Positions 25,710 through 34,612 of a stretch of DNA of 64,000 bases are shown one piece after another. The notes under the pieces were generated by a model that was not told the origin of the DNA, did not search any database, and saw nothing but the letters and a program-made list of their open reading frames with translations. The translations under genes were made by a program, and so were the position numbers. This DNA comes from Streptomyces sp. YS415 (lineage in GTDB: Bacteria; Actinomycetota; Actinomycetes; Streptomycetales; Streptomycetaceae), in contig NZ_JAMJFL010000013.1 in NCBI RefSeq assembly GCF_023544665.1, positions 62,001 through 126,000 of the forward strand, written 5' to 3'. Numbering within the stretch: the first letter of the stretch is position 1; the number at the start of each line of letters is the position of its first letter.

Positions 25710-26664
25710 ATCATGATCAAGGTAAGCTTCCGCGCGGTTCGATAACCGCTGGGTTATCAACTGGGGCTGGGGGGCCGATGGAGCTGCGGGACATCGAGAT
25801 ATTCCTGGTGCTGGCGGAGGAACTGCACTTCGGCCGGACGGCACAGCGACTGCACGTCTCCCAGGCGCGCGTCAGTCAGGCCATCAAGAAGCAGGAGCGG
25901 CGCATCGGCGCCGAACGTTCACCCGCACCAGCCGCACGGTGTGTCTGACCGAGGTCGGCCGGCAGTTCCGCGACGATCTCCAGCCGGTCTACACGGGCCT
26001 GCACGACTCCCTGGAGCGCGCCCGGCTTGCAGCCCGCGGCATCACGTCACAGCTCCGCGTCAGCACGATGCCCTTCAACTTGCCTGATCTACACCCCTAC
26101 TGGAAGGCATTCCGCGTACGGAATCCGCAGTGCGAACTCCAAATTCGCCTGGAGACCTTCAACGATGTGTTCGGCCGGCTCCGTTCCGGCGCCACAGACG
26201 TCCTTGTCGTCTGGCTGCCGGTGGAAGAGCCGGACCTCACCGTCGGTCCGACCTTCTGCACAGACTCCCGGGTCCTGGGCGTGCCCGCCAACCACCGCTT
26301 CACGCAATGGGACTCCGTTCCGCTGGAGCTGCTCGCCGAGTTCCCGCACGCCACCGCCCTCGACCTGCCGGACTACTGGGAGGACAGCTACCTGCCCTTC
26401 CACACCCCACGCGGCCGAACGATCGAGCGCATCAAGCCGGCGGACAACTCCGACGAGCTGGTCAGCCTGATCAGTATGGGCGAGATCATCCACACCTTCC
26501 CCAGCCATGTCACCAGGTACTGGGGCATGTCCCACATCCGGTGGCTGCCCGTCCCTGAGATGGGGACCCTGACCTTCGCCCTGGTCTGGCGGACAGAAGC
26601 CGAAAACGACCTCATCCGCGCTCTGGCCGACACGGTGCGCGATCTCGGCGTCCTCCATTTCTGA
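25710..26664 (+). repeat. Tandem duplication, copy 2
   Basis: Second copy of the LysR gene and promoter. It keeps the GATAACC/GGTTATC operator at 25741-25758 and shows many synonymous changes in the 3' half, which suggests the duplication is not recent or that selection acted after it. Confidence 0.9.
25778..26664 (+). pseudogene. Duplicated LysR regulator, frameshifted in the HTH-linker region
   Basis: Aligned with the upstream copy, one T is missing at about 25916 (GCCGAAC-GTTC), just after the recognition helix, so the reading frame is lost at about codon 47. The remaining frame from 25939 to 26664 is intact and still encodes an almost full effector domain. That retained, diverged 3' frame suggests either selection until recently, a sequencing error, or translation of a stand-alone effector domain. 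The stop and start offsets against copy 1 differ by exactly one base, in line with a single deletion. Confidence 0.88.
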
Positions 26665-26879
26665 CGCATCCTGCGGCGCAGCCGGGCAGGAGAAGCGTGT
26701 CGGCTGGACGACGAAATGCACTTCAGCGCCAACCGCAACGGGCGGCATCAACGCCGTGATCCGGTTCGGCAGTGCATCAGTGATCACTTACCGGACAGGC
26801 ACCTCGGACCATCTGATCCACCCATCGAGGAGACACGCTCCAAGCGCAATGACGTTGCGCCCGGCGGGAGACCACCGTG

Positions 26880-27884
26880 TCAGTTGGGGGCTTCTTCCAG
26901 CAGACCTGTCGCATGGGCAGTGCGCTGGTACAGCACGTAGCGGCCGTCTCTGACCTTGGTGACCAGGCGTGCGCGGTGCAGCGCGGTGAGGTGGTAGGAG
27001 ACGGTGCCTGGGGTGCATCCGATGCGGGCGGCGAGTTCCGTGGTGGACCGGGGGGTTTCCAGGGCCGCAAGTAACGCTGCTCGGGTGTTGCCGACCACCT
27101 GCGCAATTCTTCCGGGTCTTGAGCCTCTGTCGGCTCCGATGCGCTGGGCGGGGTAATAGAGGACGAACTGTCCTGGAGTGTCGACCTGGACGATGACGTC
27201 GGGCCAGTTCAGCACGCCCGGGGCGAGGACCAGATCCCGGCCGGTGGCATCTATCTCGCCGTCCCACGACGTGGCGAGGGTGACTGCGTCGCCCGCCCAA
27301 CCCATGTCGGGGTGGAGTGCTCCGAGCGCCTGGCCGATGCCGTGGGTGGCGATGGCCGTTGCCCGGTGGGCGATGTCCCGATCGAGGACCGAACGTAATT
27401 CGGGCCAGCTGTCGGCGAGGGCGTCGCGCCAGAACCGGGCGAGACCGTTGGCGAGACGTCGCTGCATCCGCCCCGACTCGGCGATCCGGCGGGTCGTGGC
27501 CGACAGCGGCCTGTTCCAGTGAGTTTGGGTGTAGGTGAAGACCTGGGTTTCCAGGACGTCCTGCGCTGCGGCTTCGATCTGCGCGATCTGCTCGCCCAGC
27601 AGGTCACCAATCTGTCCGCTTCTGCCTGGTTGAGGGGTGAGCAGGTCAGGCGTGTAGGTGTTACCGGCTCGCGGCAGCAGGTCCGCGAGCAGGGCAACGT
27701 CCGGATGGGCAAGGGAGGTGCGGGCGAGTGGTCCGGGATCCCCGAACACCGGGTGCCGTCTCGAGGTGGCCGTGAGTTTCAGCCATGCCAGGGACTCCGC
27801 TGCGGGGGAAGGAGCCCACCGCGTCCTGGCCAGGGTGTCGGCATCCACACGCACAGTGAGCACGACGCCGACGCTAGCAGTCAT
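26880..27884 (-). CDS. ArsR-like regulator with DUF5937-type N-terminal domain
   Basis: This protein of about 334 aa has a C-terminal winged helix (about residues 255-325). The pattern includes STTELAARIGCTPGTVSYHLTAL and VTKVRDGRYVLYQR. It resembles ArsR-type regulators that carry a long N-terminal domain of unknown function (DUF5937), common in Streptomyces. That domain begins VVLTVRVDADTLARTRWAPSPAAE. The ATG at 27884 is taken as the start. Its ribosome binding site is weak, and a later GTG is possible. It is divergent from a secreted-protein gene. The targets are unknown. Confidence 0.82.
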   Translation of the reverse strand: MTASVGVVLTVRVDADTLARTRWAPSPAAESLAWLKLTATSRRHPVFGDPGPLARTSLAHPDVALLADLLPRAGNTYTPDLLTPQPGRSGQIGDLLGEQIAQIEAAAQDVLETQVFTYTQTHWNRPLSATTRRIAESGRMQRRLANGLARFWRDALADSWPELRSVLDRDIAHRATAIATHGIGQALGALHPDMGWAGDAVTLATSWDGEIDATGRDLVLAPGVLNWPDVIVQVDTPGQFVLYYPAQRIGADRGSRPGRIAQVVGNTRAALLAALETPRSTTELAARIGCTPGTVSYHLTALHRARLVTKVRDGRYVLYQRTAHATGLLEEAPN

Positions 27885-28064
27885 GGTGATGGATTTGAAC
27901 GGGCTCGAATCCTTTCCGCCACAAGGACCGCGCGTGGTTGCATCGCGGCGGCGAACAAACGCCGACACCGTTCACGGCCCGCTGCGCAGCGGTCGCCGCA
28001 CGACGCCAGAGTGCACACCCGTACCCAAAGAATCCCAACACCCAAGAATGTGGGAGTGGTTGTC

Positions 28065-28622
28065 ATGGTGACATTGGACGACACCGGCACGGTCAACAGC
28101 CGCACGAGGACAACCGCCGCAGCCAGCAGGCGAGGCAGGCGAACCGGCGCAGGCTCGCTCCTCGCCATCACCGCTGTCCTCGGACTGAGCCTGGCAACCG
28201 CCGGTCCCGCCACCGCCACCGAGACCGGCCCCGCCGCGGATGCCGGCACCTGGCGTGCCTACGGCAACACCAACCCGATCACTTCCAGCTCCGCCAAGTG
28301 GGCGTGTGCCGGCAGCAAGACCGTCGCCACCTCCGTAATCGCACAGGTCTGCGCGATCAGGTCAGCAACCGGGGGCAGCGTCCAGGCGGCAGTGATCGTC
28401 CGCAACAACGGATCCAGCCTCTACAGCACCAGCGCATACGTGGAGCTGTATAACGCCATGCCTAGCAGTTTCCTGGGCGGTTGGGCGTGCACGTCATCGG
28501 GGATCGGATCGAAGTCGTGGTCAGTGTGCTTCGGTAAAACCCTCAGCAAGCCCAGCTCCGTAAAGGTGGACGCCTTGGGATGGATCAAAGAAACTCACCT
28601 CGGCCAGTCGCCCAGCATCTGA
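28065..28622 (+). CDS. Secreted protein of unknown function
   Basis: This protein of about 185 aa has a long Arg-rich N-terminal region followed by a hydrophobic core (SLLAITAVLGLSLATAGPATA), consistent with a signal peptide of the long actinobacterial type. The mature part has four Cys (WACAGSK, AQVCAIR, GWACTSS and WSVCFGK) that could form two disulfides, and a beta-rich composition. GGGAG precedes the ATG at 28065. I do not recognise the family. It is common for Streptomyces to encode such small exported orphans. Confidence 0.72.
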   Translation: MVTLDDTGTVNSRTRTTAAASRRGRRTGAGSLLAITAVLGLSLATAGPATATETGPAADAGTWRAYGNTNPITSSSAKWACAGSKTVATSVIAQVCAIRSATGGSVQAAVIVRNNGSSLYSTSAYVELYNAMPSSFLGGWACTSSGIGSKSWSVCFGKTLSKPSSVKVDALGWIKETHLGQSPSI

Positions 28623-28955
28623 ACCACACCGCACCATGAACCCCGCACATCGCGGCCCGGACACCCGCTGCGTGTGGTGCGGGTAGCTCACGTGCGGGGT
28701 GCTCCGCTCTGCCCACTCATCAGTGAGTGACAGCTTCGATGAGCGGGTGCGATGCCCTGCCCGTCCGCCGCGGGGGAAGCGGACGGGCGGGGCCGTTCGT
28801 ATGTCCCCGGCCTCCGCGGACTCATCCTGCGGAGCGCGCTGCTGACCGCTTCATTGAGAGTCAGCAGCCAGTCAACGGCGGGCGGCCAACCGCTGAACAG
28901 CGCCTTCGATGAAATCTGCTCGACCGGGACGCACCGTGAAGACAATGATGGAGGT
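28623..28955. other. Intergenic region, no supportable gene
   Basis: About 330 bases between two rightward genes. CCCCGCAC (28641-28648) can pair with GTGCGGGG (28692-28699) across a long loop and could act as a weak terminator for the secreted-protein gene. Nothing else was seen. Confidence 0.35.
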
Positions 28956-29465
28956 ATGACGTCGCCCGAGACCGCTGCAATGGCTCTGCAGGACCATGCC
29001 GCCCTGTGGAGCGCGAGGGACATTGGTGCGAGCGAGGTCGTGGATTGCGCCTGCGATGCGCTCATCGCCGGATTGGACACCCCCGGCCTTCGTATCCTCG
29101 CCGCCTGCACGCGCGCCGAGGCGGACTACGACGCCCACGACCTGCTACCCGCGGCGCTGGACGAACTCGGCCTCGTCTTCCATCCGGCCGGCAGCCGAGC
29201 CGGACAGGAAGCCGCCGCCCGAGCCCTGGCCCGCCGCATGCTCGCCGGCACACTCACGCCCGCAGAGTTCGCGTTCCGGATCCATCAGCGCTTTGGACAT
29301 GATCTACCCCTGACCGCGCGGCTTGCCGAACTCGACGATGAGTACGCCATCCTGGAATACGGCGATACCACCGTGGAGCAGGTCGATGCCGAGGTCACGG
29401 CCGAAGCCCGCCGCCTCGCACGCCACCGCGTCATTGGCGCCGCACCCACCGATGCGCCCAGCTGA
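28956..29465 (+). CDS. Hypothetical cytosolic protein
   Basis: This 169-aa acidic protein is of unknown family. It is helical, with ARRMLAGTLTPAEFAFRIHQRFGHDLPLTARLAELDDEYAILEY as the most protein-like part (split over about residues 89-132). Size and composition recall small immunity-like orphans of Streptomyces, but no toxin is adjacent. The start is uncertain: GGAGG sits only one base before the ATG at 28956, and an ATG at 28980 is an alternative. The next gene downstream is a frameshifted orphan. Confidence 0.6.
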   Translation: MTSPETAAMALQDHAALWSARDIGASEVVDCACDALIAGLDTPGLRILAACTRAEADYDAHDLLPAALDELGLVFHPAGSRAGQEAAARALARRMLAGTLTPAEFAFRIHQRFGHDLPLTARLAELDDEYAILEYGDTTVEQVDAEVTAEARRLARHRVIGAAPTDAPS

Positions 29466-29609
29466 CCCGCACAGACCCGCACGTCCCGTGCCTCTCCCAT
29501 GCTGGGTCCCTGAGAAGGCGGCTGAAGGGCGAGCGCCTTCCGCCCAGGCTGCCTGCTCATGGACGTCATCCGCCGCCCTGTTCGAGTGGCGCCTTCATAG
29601 GATCACCTC

Positions 29610-30094
29610 ATGGCTGCCGATGCCCCGCTCATCCGAGAGTCGTTCCGGCGCCTCCACCCGATCAGCACGGCCCGGCCGGTGACCCAGTTGCCGGATCGTG
29701 TCTTCACTGACGAGGACTGGGACCGGATACAGCGCGGATACAGAGCCCGGGACATGGATGAGAAGTGGAATGTCTTCGCTGAAGCGATGTCCTCTTCCTG
29801 CACCGGAGCTGGACCGGTTACGGCGTCTACGAGGTGTCCTTTGCCTCTGCGGCTGGTCGCGGGCGGAGGATCGCCTCCGCTGTGGTGGAGACCGATGGGG
29901 AGCGCTATCGGAGCAGGGGCGCAGAACATGACTGTCTGATGATGGAGCTGATCATCAGCGCGATCGTCCTTGGTGAGCCCGCCGCCGAACTCCGGTCCAG
30001 GCCTGTTGAGTTGAACGGCAGGGCTTCCGGAAAGAGTGATCTTCCCTCGAGTGTGGTGGAACACAGTGCTCTGGGGTTGCGCTCTGGACGGTGA
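29610..30094 (+). pseudogene. Orphan protein gene broken by a one-base frameshift
   Basis: The first frame opens with MAADAPLIRESFRRLHPIST and is protein-like up to DMDEKWNVFAE. At about 29785 one base appears to be missing (GAAGCGATGTCC). Restoring it gives GDVLFLHRSWTGYGVYEVSF and a continuous frame to 30094 with MMELIISAIVLGEP. The reconstructed protein is about 161 aa, cytosolic, and of a small family I associate with Streptomyces orphans of unknown role. As with other broken genes here, the break is a single base in an otherwise conserved sequence. Confidence 0.7.
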
Positions 30095-30660
30095 GTTCTG
30101 CAGCCCCGAGCTGCTGTCACAACCCTGGGCCGTGTGGCTGGGTCAGGCGTTGCATGCGCAGGAACTCGCCGTGCGCGGCGGCCCGTCGCTGCTCGCATGG
30201 ACGGATGCTCGTTGCTGGGGACGAGGTGGGCGTGCTGCACGTCAATCAATGCGAGGCGTTCGAGGTGAGTCGGATGCGGGTGACCGACAGGGAGCGGCGC
30301 GACTGTTGCAGCAGGATCCCGGCAACCTGCACAGACCCCATGTATCCCGAGCGCGGCAACCGGTTGAGCCCGGTGCCGCCCGCAACGGCACCGTGCGTCG
30401 GACGTGCCGGTGGGTGATCAGGCAGACGGCGAGGCCGAGGAAGGCTTCGTTCGGATGCACTGCGCGCGTGAGATCAGCGTGTCCTGTGCCGACAAGCCCG
30501 TCGTCGCCCGCCAGCGAGCCAGCCGCTCTCACTGCGGCAGGCAGCAAAGCCGATGCCGGACAGCAAAGGGCTGTGGCTTGGGCCGCTTACGGCCCGATGC
30601 GAGGTCCGTGGATGCCAAAGGCATGAGTCGAACCCCGTACCGGGCGCTTTTCGCGGGTGC
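30095..30660. other. Intergenic region with possible gene remnants
   Basis: About 565 bases. Short protein-like pieces in two plus-strand frames (QPWAVWLGQALHAQELAVRGG, split as frame 1, and MLVAGDEVGVLHVNQCEAF in another frame) might be a degraded gene, but no family is recognised. Confidence 0.3.
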
Positions 30661-31638
30661 TCAGGGGCGGGCGCCGGGCTTGTCGACTACACCCCAGGCG
30701 TCGCGGGCGCTCACGACGAGTCCGTCGCCCTGGCTCGTCCCGAGGTAGGCGTAGCTCTCGGGATCGAAGAAGATCTCCTGCTTCCCCTGCCAGCCCGACG
30801 GCACCTTCTCGGCATAGTTCACGCTCACGCTGATCACCGTACGGCCGAGCGGGTCCTTCACACCGGTCGTCACCCGGGCGCCGGGGATCTTCGCGAGCGC
30901 CCGGAACAGGCCCGCTTGGACCTTCGGCGGGATCAGCACCGACCGGTACAGCACGTTGATCTCACGCCAGTCACGCTGTGCGCGCGTCTCCCCCTTGATG
31001 TCACCGATGGCATGCTCCTCACGGATGCGCTTCATCATGCGGTCGGGGTCACTCGGCAGGGTGTCGAGAAAACGGTAATACTGCCGCTGGGAGCGGTCGT
31101 CGTAGCCCTCCTTCTTCCATTTCTCCTCCTGGTTGGGGCCGTACCAGACCTGGAGCTTGTCCGGGTCGAAGTCCGAGATGTCACCGGCCGGGGCTCTGCC
31201 GGGCAGATTGGCGTGCCCGGTGCCGTCCCAGCGGGTCCACTCCTCTGCGGTGCGCGGCTTGCCCTGGCCGAAGACGGTCGCCTTCTCGTACACCCACTGC
31301 TTCGGGCCGGGTTCGGTCCCGTCGTGCTTCGCAACGGTCGCGGCGGCCAGTTCGAGCGTGTCGGCGGAGGCGCCTGCCGACAGCACCTGAGGACCCTTCG
31401 GCGCAGAGGTGCCGGAGCTGTTTGCGGGCAGAGCCGTGATGATGCCGGCGGTCACGGCGAGGGCCCCTGCGGTGGCGGCACCCACCAGGATCATCCGGCG
31501 CTGAGGAAGGGCGGCGCGTGGACGGCGGGTGTCCTGGTGGAGCGCCGCGGTGAGGCGGGCTCGCGGCGCGGCGAGCCGGTCGGCGTCGGGAAGGGGTGCG
31601 TCGGCGCGCAGGCCGCGGAGTTCGGAGAGCTCGTTCAT
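30661..31638 (-). CDS. CU044_5270-family membrane-anchored protein
   Basis: This 325-aa protein starts MNELSELRGLRADAPLPDADRLAAPR. It has one membrane segment at about residues 49-70 (ILVGAATAGALAVTAGIITAL) and a large extracytoplasmic domain, the layout of the CU044_5270 family. The gene overlaps the upstream ECF sigma factor gene by four bases (ATGA), so it is co-translated. Proteins of this family are usually encoded with an ECF sigma factor and may act as its anti-sigma or sensor partner, although no zinc-binding anti-sigma motif is visible. Confidence 0.85.
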   Translation of the reverse strand: MNELSELRGLRADAPLPDADRLAAPRARLTAALHQDTRRPRAALPQRRMILVGAATAGALAVTAGIITALPANSSGTSAPKGPQVLSAGASADTLELAAATVAKHDGTEPGPKQWVYEKATVFGQGKPRTAEEWTRWDGTGHANLPGRAPAGDISDFDPDKLQVWYGPNQEEKWKKEGYDDRSQRQYYRFLDTLPSDPDRMMKRIREEHAIGDIKGETRAQRDWREINVLYRSVLIPPKVQAGLFRALAKIPGARVTTGVKDPLGRTVISVSVNYAEKVPSGWQGKQEIFFDPESYAYLGTSQGDGLVVSARDAWGVVDKPGARP

Positions 31639-32231
31639 GCGGGGTCACCTTCGTGTATGCGAGCTTCGAGGAGAGGGGTGTCGCCTTGGCCGGTCGCGGG
31701 GCGCAGCTTGCGGCGGGCGCGGTTGAGACGGGAGCGGACAGTTCCGACGGGAATGTCGAGGGCCTCCGCGATCTCCTGGTAGCTGAGGTCGGCCCAGGCG
31801 AACAGCAACAGGACGTGCCGGTCGCCTGCGGAAAGTCGGGCCAGCGCCCCGGCCAGGGGCCGGGCGGCGGCCTCGGCGGCAAGACGGTCGTCAGCGGAGT
31901 CGGTCCAGCTGTCGGCGATGGGGTCGTGGCCAGTGCGGGCGAGCAGTTTCAGCGCCTTCAGCTCCTGTCGGCGGTGCCGACCGATCTCCTTGGCGGCGAT
32001 GCCGTACAACCAGGGCCGCACGCCAGCCCGGGTCACATCGAACCGGGCCCGTATCCGGAAGGCCGTCAAGAACGTTTCCGCGGTGACGTCGTCGGCTGCG
32101 TCCCGGCCCAGCCGACGGGTGACGTACTGGTGGATCGCCGGTGCGTGACGGTCGAAGAGCGCTGCGAAACGCTCGGGTTCCTCCAAAGAGGCCGCGATGA
32201 GCTCGGCGTCGCCGCCGGCCAGGTCGGTCAT
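31635..32231 (-). CDS. ECF RNA polymerase sigma factor
   Basis: This 198-aa protein has sigma region 2 (FAALFDRHAPAIHQYVTRRLG, then DVTAETFLTAFR) and region 4 (GDRHVLLLFAWADLSYQEIAEAL, VGTVRSRLNRARRKL). It would direct RNA polymerase to a small regulon. Translational coupling with the CU044_5270-type membrane protein suggests regulation by an envelope signal. The ATG at 32231 gives the expected length. Confidence 0.93.
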   Translation of the reverse strand: MTDLAGGDAELIAASLEEPERFAALFDRHAPAIHQYVTRRLGRDAADDVTAETFLTAFRIRARFDVTRAGVRPWLYGIAAKEIGRHRRQELKALKLLARTGHDPIADSWTDSADDRLAAEAAARPLAGALARLSAGDRHVLLLFAWADLSYQEIAEALDIPVGTVRSRLNRARRKLRPATGQGDTPLLEARIHEGDPA

Positions 32232-32489
32232 GGACAGTCCGTCCGTCGGTGGGGTCGGTGGGTGTCAGGATGGTGAGTGTTCACACCCAGTACTCGCCAC
32301 AAGGCGACGAATGGGTTCACGCCGTCGCCCCAAGGCGACTCCTATGCGGCCTCCCGCAGCGCAGCTGACGCCCTTGCCCCCTCAGGCCCTTGCGCACGCC
32401 GCACTATGCTCCGAGCCGGGGAGCGGGGGCCAACTGATCTCTCTCCAGGCCGTCGCACGGTATCCAGCCAGCAGAAACACCAAGCCCAC

Positions 32490-32675
32490 TACCGCGTCTG
32501 GCCATACGCCACCTCACGCAACCAGCCCTCGCCCGCCTCTCCCCGCTCAAGATCCGGCATATCAACTTCCTGGGTCGCTACCTGTTCAACGTCGAAGCGA
32601 ACGGTCCGGCCAGGGCCTGCACTCCTTCCAGGACCTAAACGCCGCCGAGGACGACGTGGATGGACGGCCAGCACC
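32490..32675 (+). mobile_element. C-terminal remnant of a Tn3-family transposase
   Basis: In one frame the sequence encodes ALARLSPLKIRHINFLGRYLFN, which matches the LSPLKxxxxNxLGRY motif near the end of actinobacterial Tn3-type transposases. A shift of one frame then gives GLHSFQDLNAAEDDVDG, resembling the usual LRPLRDP..D ending. Only about 60 codons remain and no terminal repeat was found. Confidence 0.55.
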
Positions 32676-32721
32676 GCCGACCGGCCCAGCCACTCGTCAG
32701 GCCTCGCGGGGGTCTGGCTCC

Positions 32722-32764
32722 CGACTTGTTGTGACGCCTTCACGGCAGGCGTCACAACAAGTCG
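32722..32764. terminator. Long perfect hairpin at the end of the MFS gene
   Basis: A perfect 18-bp stem (32722-32739 with 32747-32764; arm CGACTTGTTGTGACGCCT) and a 7-base loop. One arm covers the last codons and stop of the MFS transporter. It would terminate leftward transcription and may also work rightward. Confidence 0.75.
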
Positions 32765-34047
32765 GATGCATTCTCCTGGGCGGGATCCTTGGATGCCGGG
32801 TGATCCGGACCGCCAGCCGGGGCGGCGGCACGCAGCGCCGCTTCGACCCGGCGGTTGCTGGTCATGGATGCTGTGACGGCCGTCATCGCCAGGAGGAGGC
32901 CGGCGGCGGCGTAGAGCGGGGTGCGGATGTCGTAGGTGGTGGCGAGCCAGCCGCCGAGGAAGGCCCCGATGGGGGCGGCGCACATAGCCAGCATGCGGGA
33001 GGTGGAGGCGACCCGGCCCATCAGGGGGGCGGGAACGATCGCCTGTCGGAGGGAGGGCGCGAGCACCATCGTGGCGCCCATGCCGGCCCCGCAGATGGCG
33101 AGCGCCAGCCCGGCGACGTACGGGTTCGGGGCAGCGGCCAGGCCCAGGATGGCAAGCCCTTCGACGGCGGCTGTGCAGGTCAGTGCGGTGCCGGTGCCGA
33201 GTCGTCGGCCGAGGTAGGAGGCGATGCCTGCACCGAGCAGGCCGCCTGTGGCCTCCGCTGTGAGGAGCAGGCCGAAGCCGTATGTGTCAATTCCCAGGCG
33301 CTCGTGCGCGAAGAGGGCAAGAACGGTCTCCACAGCAAGGAAGGCGACATTCCCGACCGCCGGGCGGAGGGCCAGCCCGAGCAGCACCCGGTCCCGGAAG
33401 ACGTACGAGGCTCCGGCCCGCGCCTGCCGAAGCAGCGACTCGCGGACCTTCGGAACGGGCCGGGGCATGGTCGGCAGCGTACGGACGAGCAGCGCTGAGA
33501 CCAGGAACGACACCGCGTCGGCGAGCAGCGGAACGGTCCGTCCGAGTGCGAGCAGCGCACTGCCCGCAGGCGGTCCCGCGAAGCCGGACATGGCGGTCTG
33601 GGCTCCGCGCAAGCGAGAGTTGGCTCGCTCCAAGAGTGCGGGGTCGCGGCCGAGCAGATCCGGCAGATAGGCCGTGGCGGCCGTATCGAAGAAGAGTCCG
33701 CCGAGGCCGAGCAGGAAGGCGACGGCCGCGAGCAGTGAAATGCTGAGCACGTCGAGTACGGCCGCTGCTGCCGCTATCGCGAGCAGCACCGCACGCGCCG
33801 CGTCCGCGATCCACATCACGCGCCGACGGTCCCAGCGATCCACCAGCGCACCGCCGAGCACCCCGAAGAGCAGCCAGGGCAGCGTCCCGGCGGCCGTGAT
33901 GGCGGCGAGCGCCATCGGATCCCGCGTCAACGTCAAGGCGAGCAGTGGCAGCGCGGCATGCGACACACCGTCACCGAGCGAGGACACCGTCTGCGCAGTC
34001 CACAGCCGCCCGAACCCGGTCGGCAACTGCCGTATACCTGCGGTCAC
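32752..34047 (-). CDS. MFS transporter (MFS_3/EntS-like)
   Basis: This 431-aa protein has about 12 membrane helices. The cytoplasmic loop between helices 2 and 3 carries GGALVDRWDRRRVMWIADAARA, the conserved MFS motif A region. It belongs to the multidrug/siderophore exporter type (MFS_3). It follows the ArsR gene with a four-base overlap (ATGA), forming a two-gene operon. An ArsR regulator acting as repressor with palindromic autoregulation suggests an inducible efflux pump. Confidence 0.92.
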   Translation of the reverse strand: MTAGIRQLPTGFGRLWTAQTVSSLGDGVSHAALPLLALTLTRDPMALAAITAAGTLPWLLFGVLGGALVDRWDRRRVMWIADAARAVLLAIAAAAAVLDVLSISLLAAVAFLLGLGGLFFDTAATAYLPDLLGRDPALLERANSRLRGAQTAMSGFAGPPAGSALLALGRTVPLLADAVSFLVSALLVRTLPTMPRPVPKVRESLLRQARAGASYVFRDRVLLGLALRPAVGNVAFLAVETVLALFAHERLGIDTYGFGLLLTAEATGGLLGAGIASYLGRRLGTGTALTCTAAVEGLAILGLAAAPNPYVAGLALAICGAGMGATMVLAPSLRQAIVPAPLMGRVASTSRMLAMCAAPIGAFLGGWLATTYDIRTPLYAAAGLLLAMTAVTASMTSNRRVEAALRAAAPAGGPDHPASKDPAQENASDLL

Positions 34048-34583
34048 TTGGCGCCCCCTTCGGCCGGCCCGCGCGATACCGGGTGGAACAGAGCGAAGAC
34101 GAGTGACGCGTCCGGCAGTGACGGATCGGACAGCTCCCGGTACTCGTCGGCCAGTGCCTGCAGCCGCGCCCCCAGCTCCGCGAACTGCTCCTCGGTGAGC
34201 CGCAGATGCGCCATCCGCACGTGCCGCTCCCGGTCAGCCGGCGACGCCTCCAGGTCGGCTACCGCATGTCGCATCAGGACATCCGGCCCTCCCTCGCCCG
34301 GATCCGGCAGCGCGAGCGAACGCGCGGCCATCGCGTAATAGCGCTCGGTGACCCCCCTCACCTTCCGTGTCCGTACCACCTTCACCAGGCCGGCCCGCTC
34401 CAGCAGCCGCACGTGATAGCTCGAACTCCCCTTCGCGAGGCCCACCCGCTCGGCGATCTGCGTAATCGTCGCCGGCTCGAAGCGGAGCACGGCCATGATC
34501 CGGTGGCGCGTGAGATTGGAGACGGCGCGCAGCTGCTCGTCGGTGGTGACGTGCAGCGTCTCGGGAAGATCGTCGGTAGGCAT
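34044..34583 (-). CDS. ArsR-like winged-helix regulator of the MFS operon
   Basis: This 179-aa protein has an N-terminal winged helix (LRAVSNLTRHRIMAVLRF, ITQIAERVGLAKGSSSYHVRLL, then VRTRKVRGVTERYY). A C-terminal helical domain (RMAHLRLTEEQFAELGARLQAL) is of the type seen in ArsR/HTH_20 regulators. The ATG at 34583 is preferred over a longer frame because the palindrome at 34591-34612 then sits directly upstream. It probably represses itself and the downstream MFS gene. Confidence 0.87.
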   Translation of the reverse strand: MPTDDLPETLHVTTDEQLRAVSNLTRHRIMAVLRFEPATITQIAERVGLAKGSSSYHVRLLERAGLVKVVRTRKVRGVTERYYAMAARSLALPDPGEGGPDVLMRHAVADLEASPADRERHVRMAHLRLTEEQFAELGARLQALADEYRELSDPSLPDASLVFALFHPVSRGPAEGGAK

Positions 34584-34590
34584 GGGAGTA

Positions 34591-34612
34591 ATGGTCAACG
34601 ACTCTTGACCAT
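34591..34612. promoter_or_regulatory. Autoregulatory operator of the ArsR-MFS operon
   Basis: A perfect inverted repeat with 8-bp arms (ATGGTCAA and TTGACCAT) separated by six bases lies 8 bases upstream of the ArsR start codon. The TTGACC half could also serve as a -35 element. Placement over the promoter fits repression. Confidence 0.75.

Noticed and set aside
27889..27915. GGATTTGAACGGGCTCGAATCC resembles a tRNA T-arm
   Set aside because: No acceptor, D or anticodon arm can be folded around it, and it lies at the start of the DUF5937-type gene.
30600..30640. GGGGTTCGACTCATGCC on the minus strand resembles the 3' end of a tRNA or tmRNA
   Set aside because: The T-stem does not pair and no CCA end or upstream tRNA body is present.
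32281..32340. CACAAGGCGACGAATGGGTTCACGCC and a similar CCAAGGCGAC nearby looked like a short direct repeat or CRISPR-like unit
   Set aside because: Only two imperfect copies with no regular spacers; not an array.
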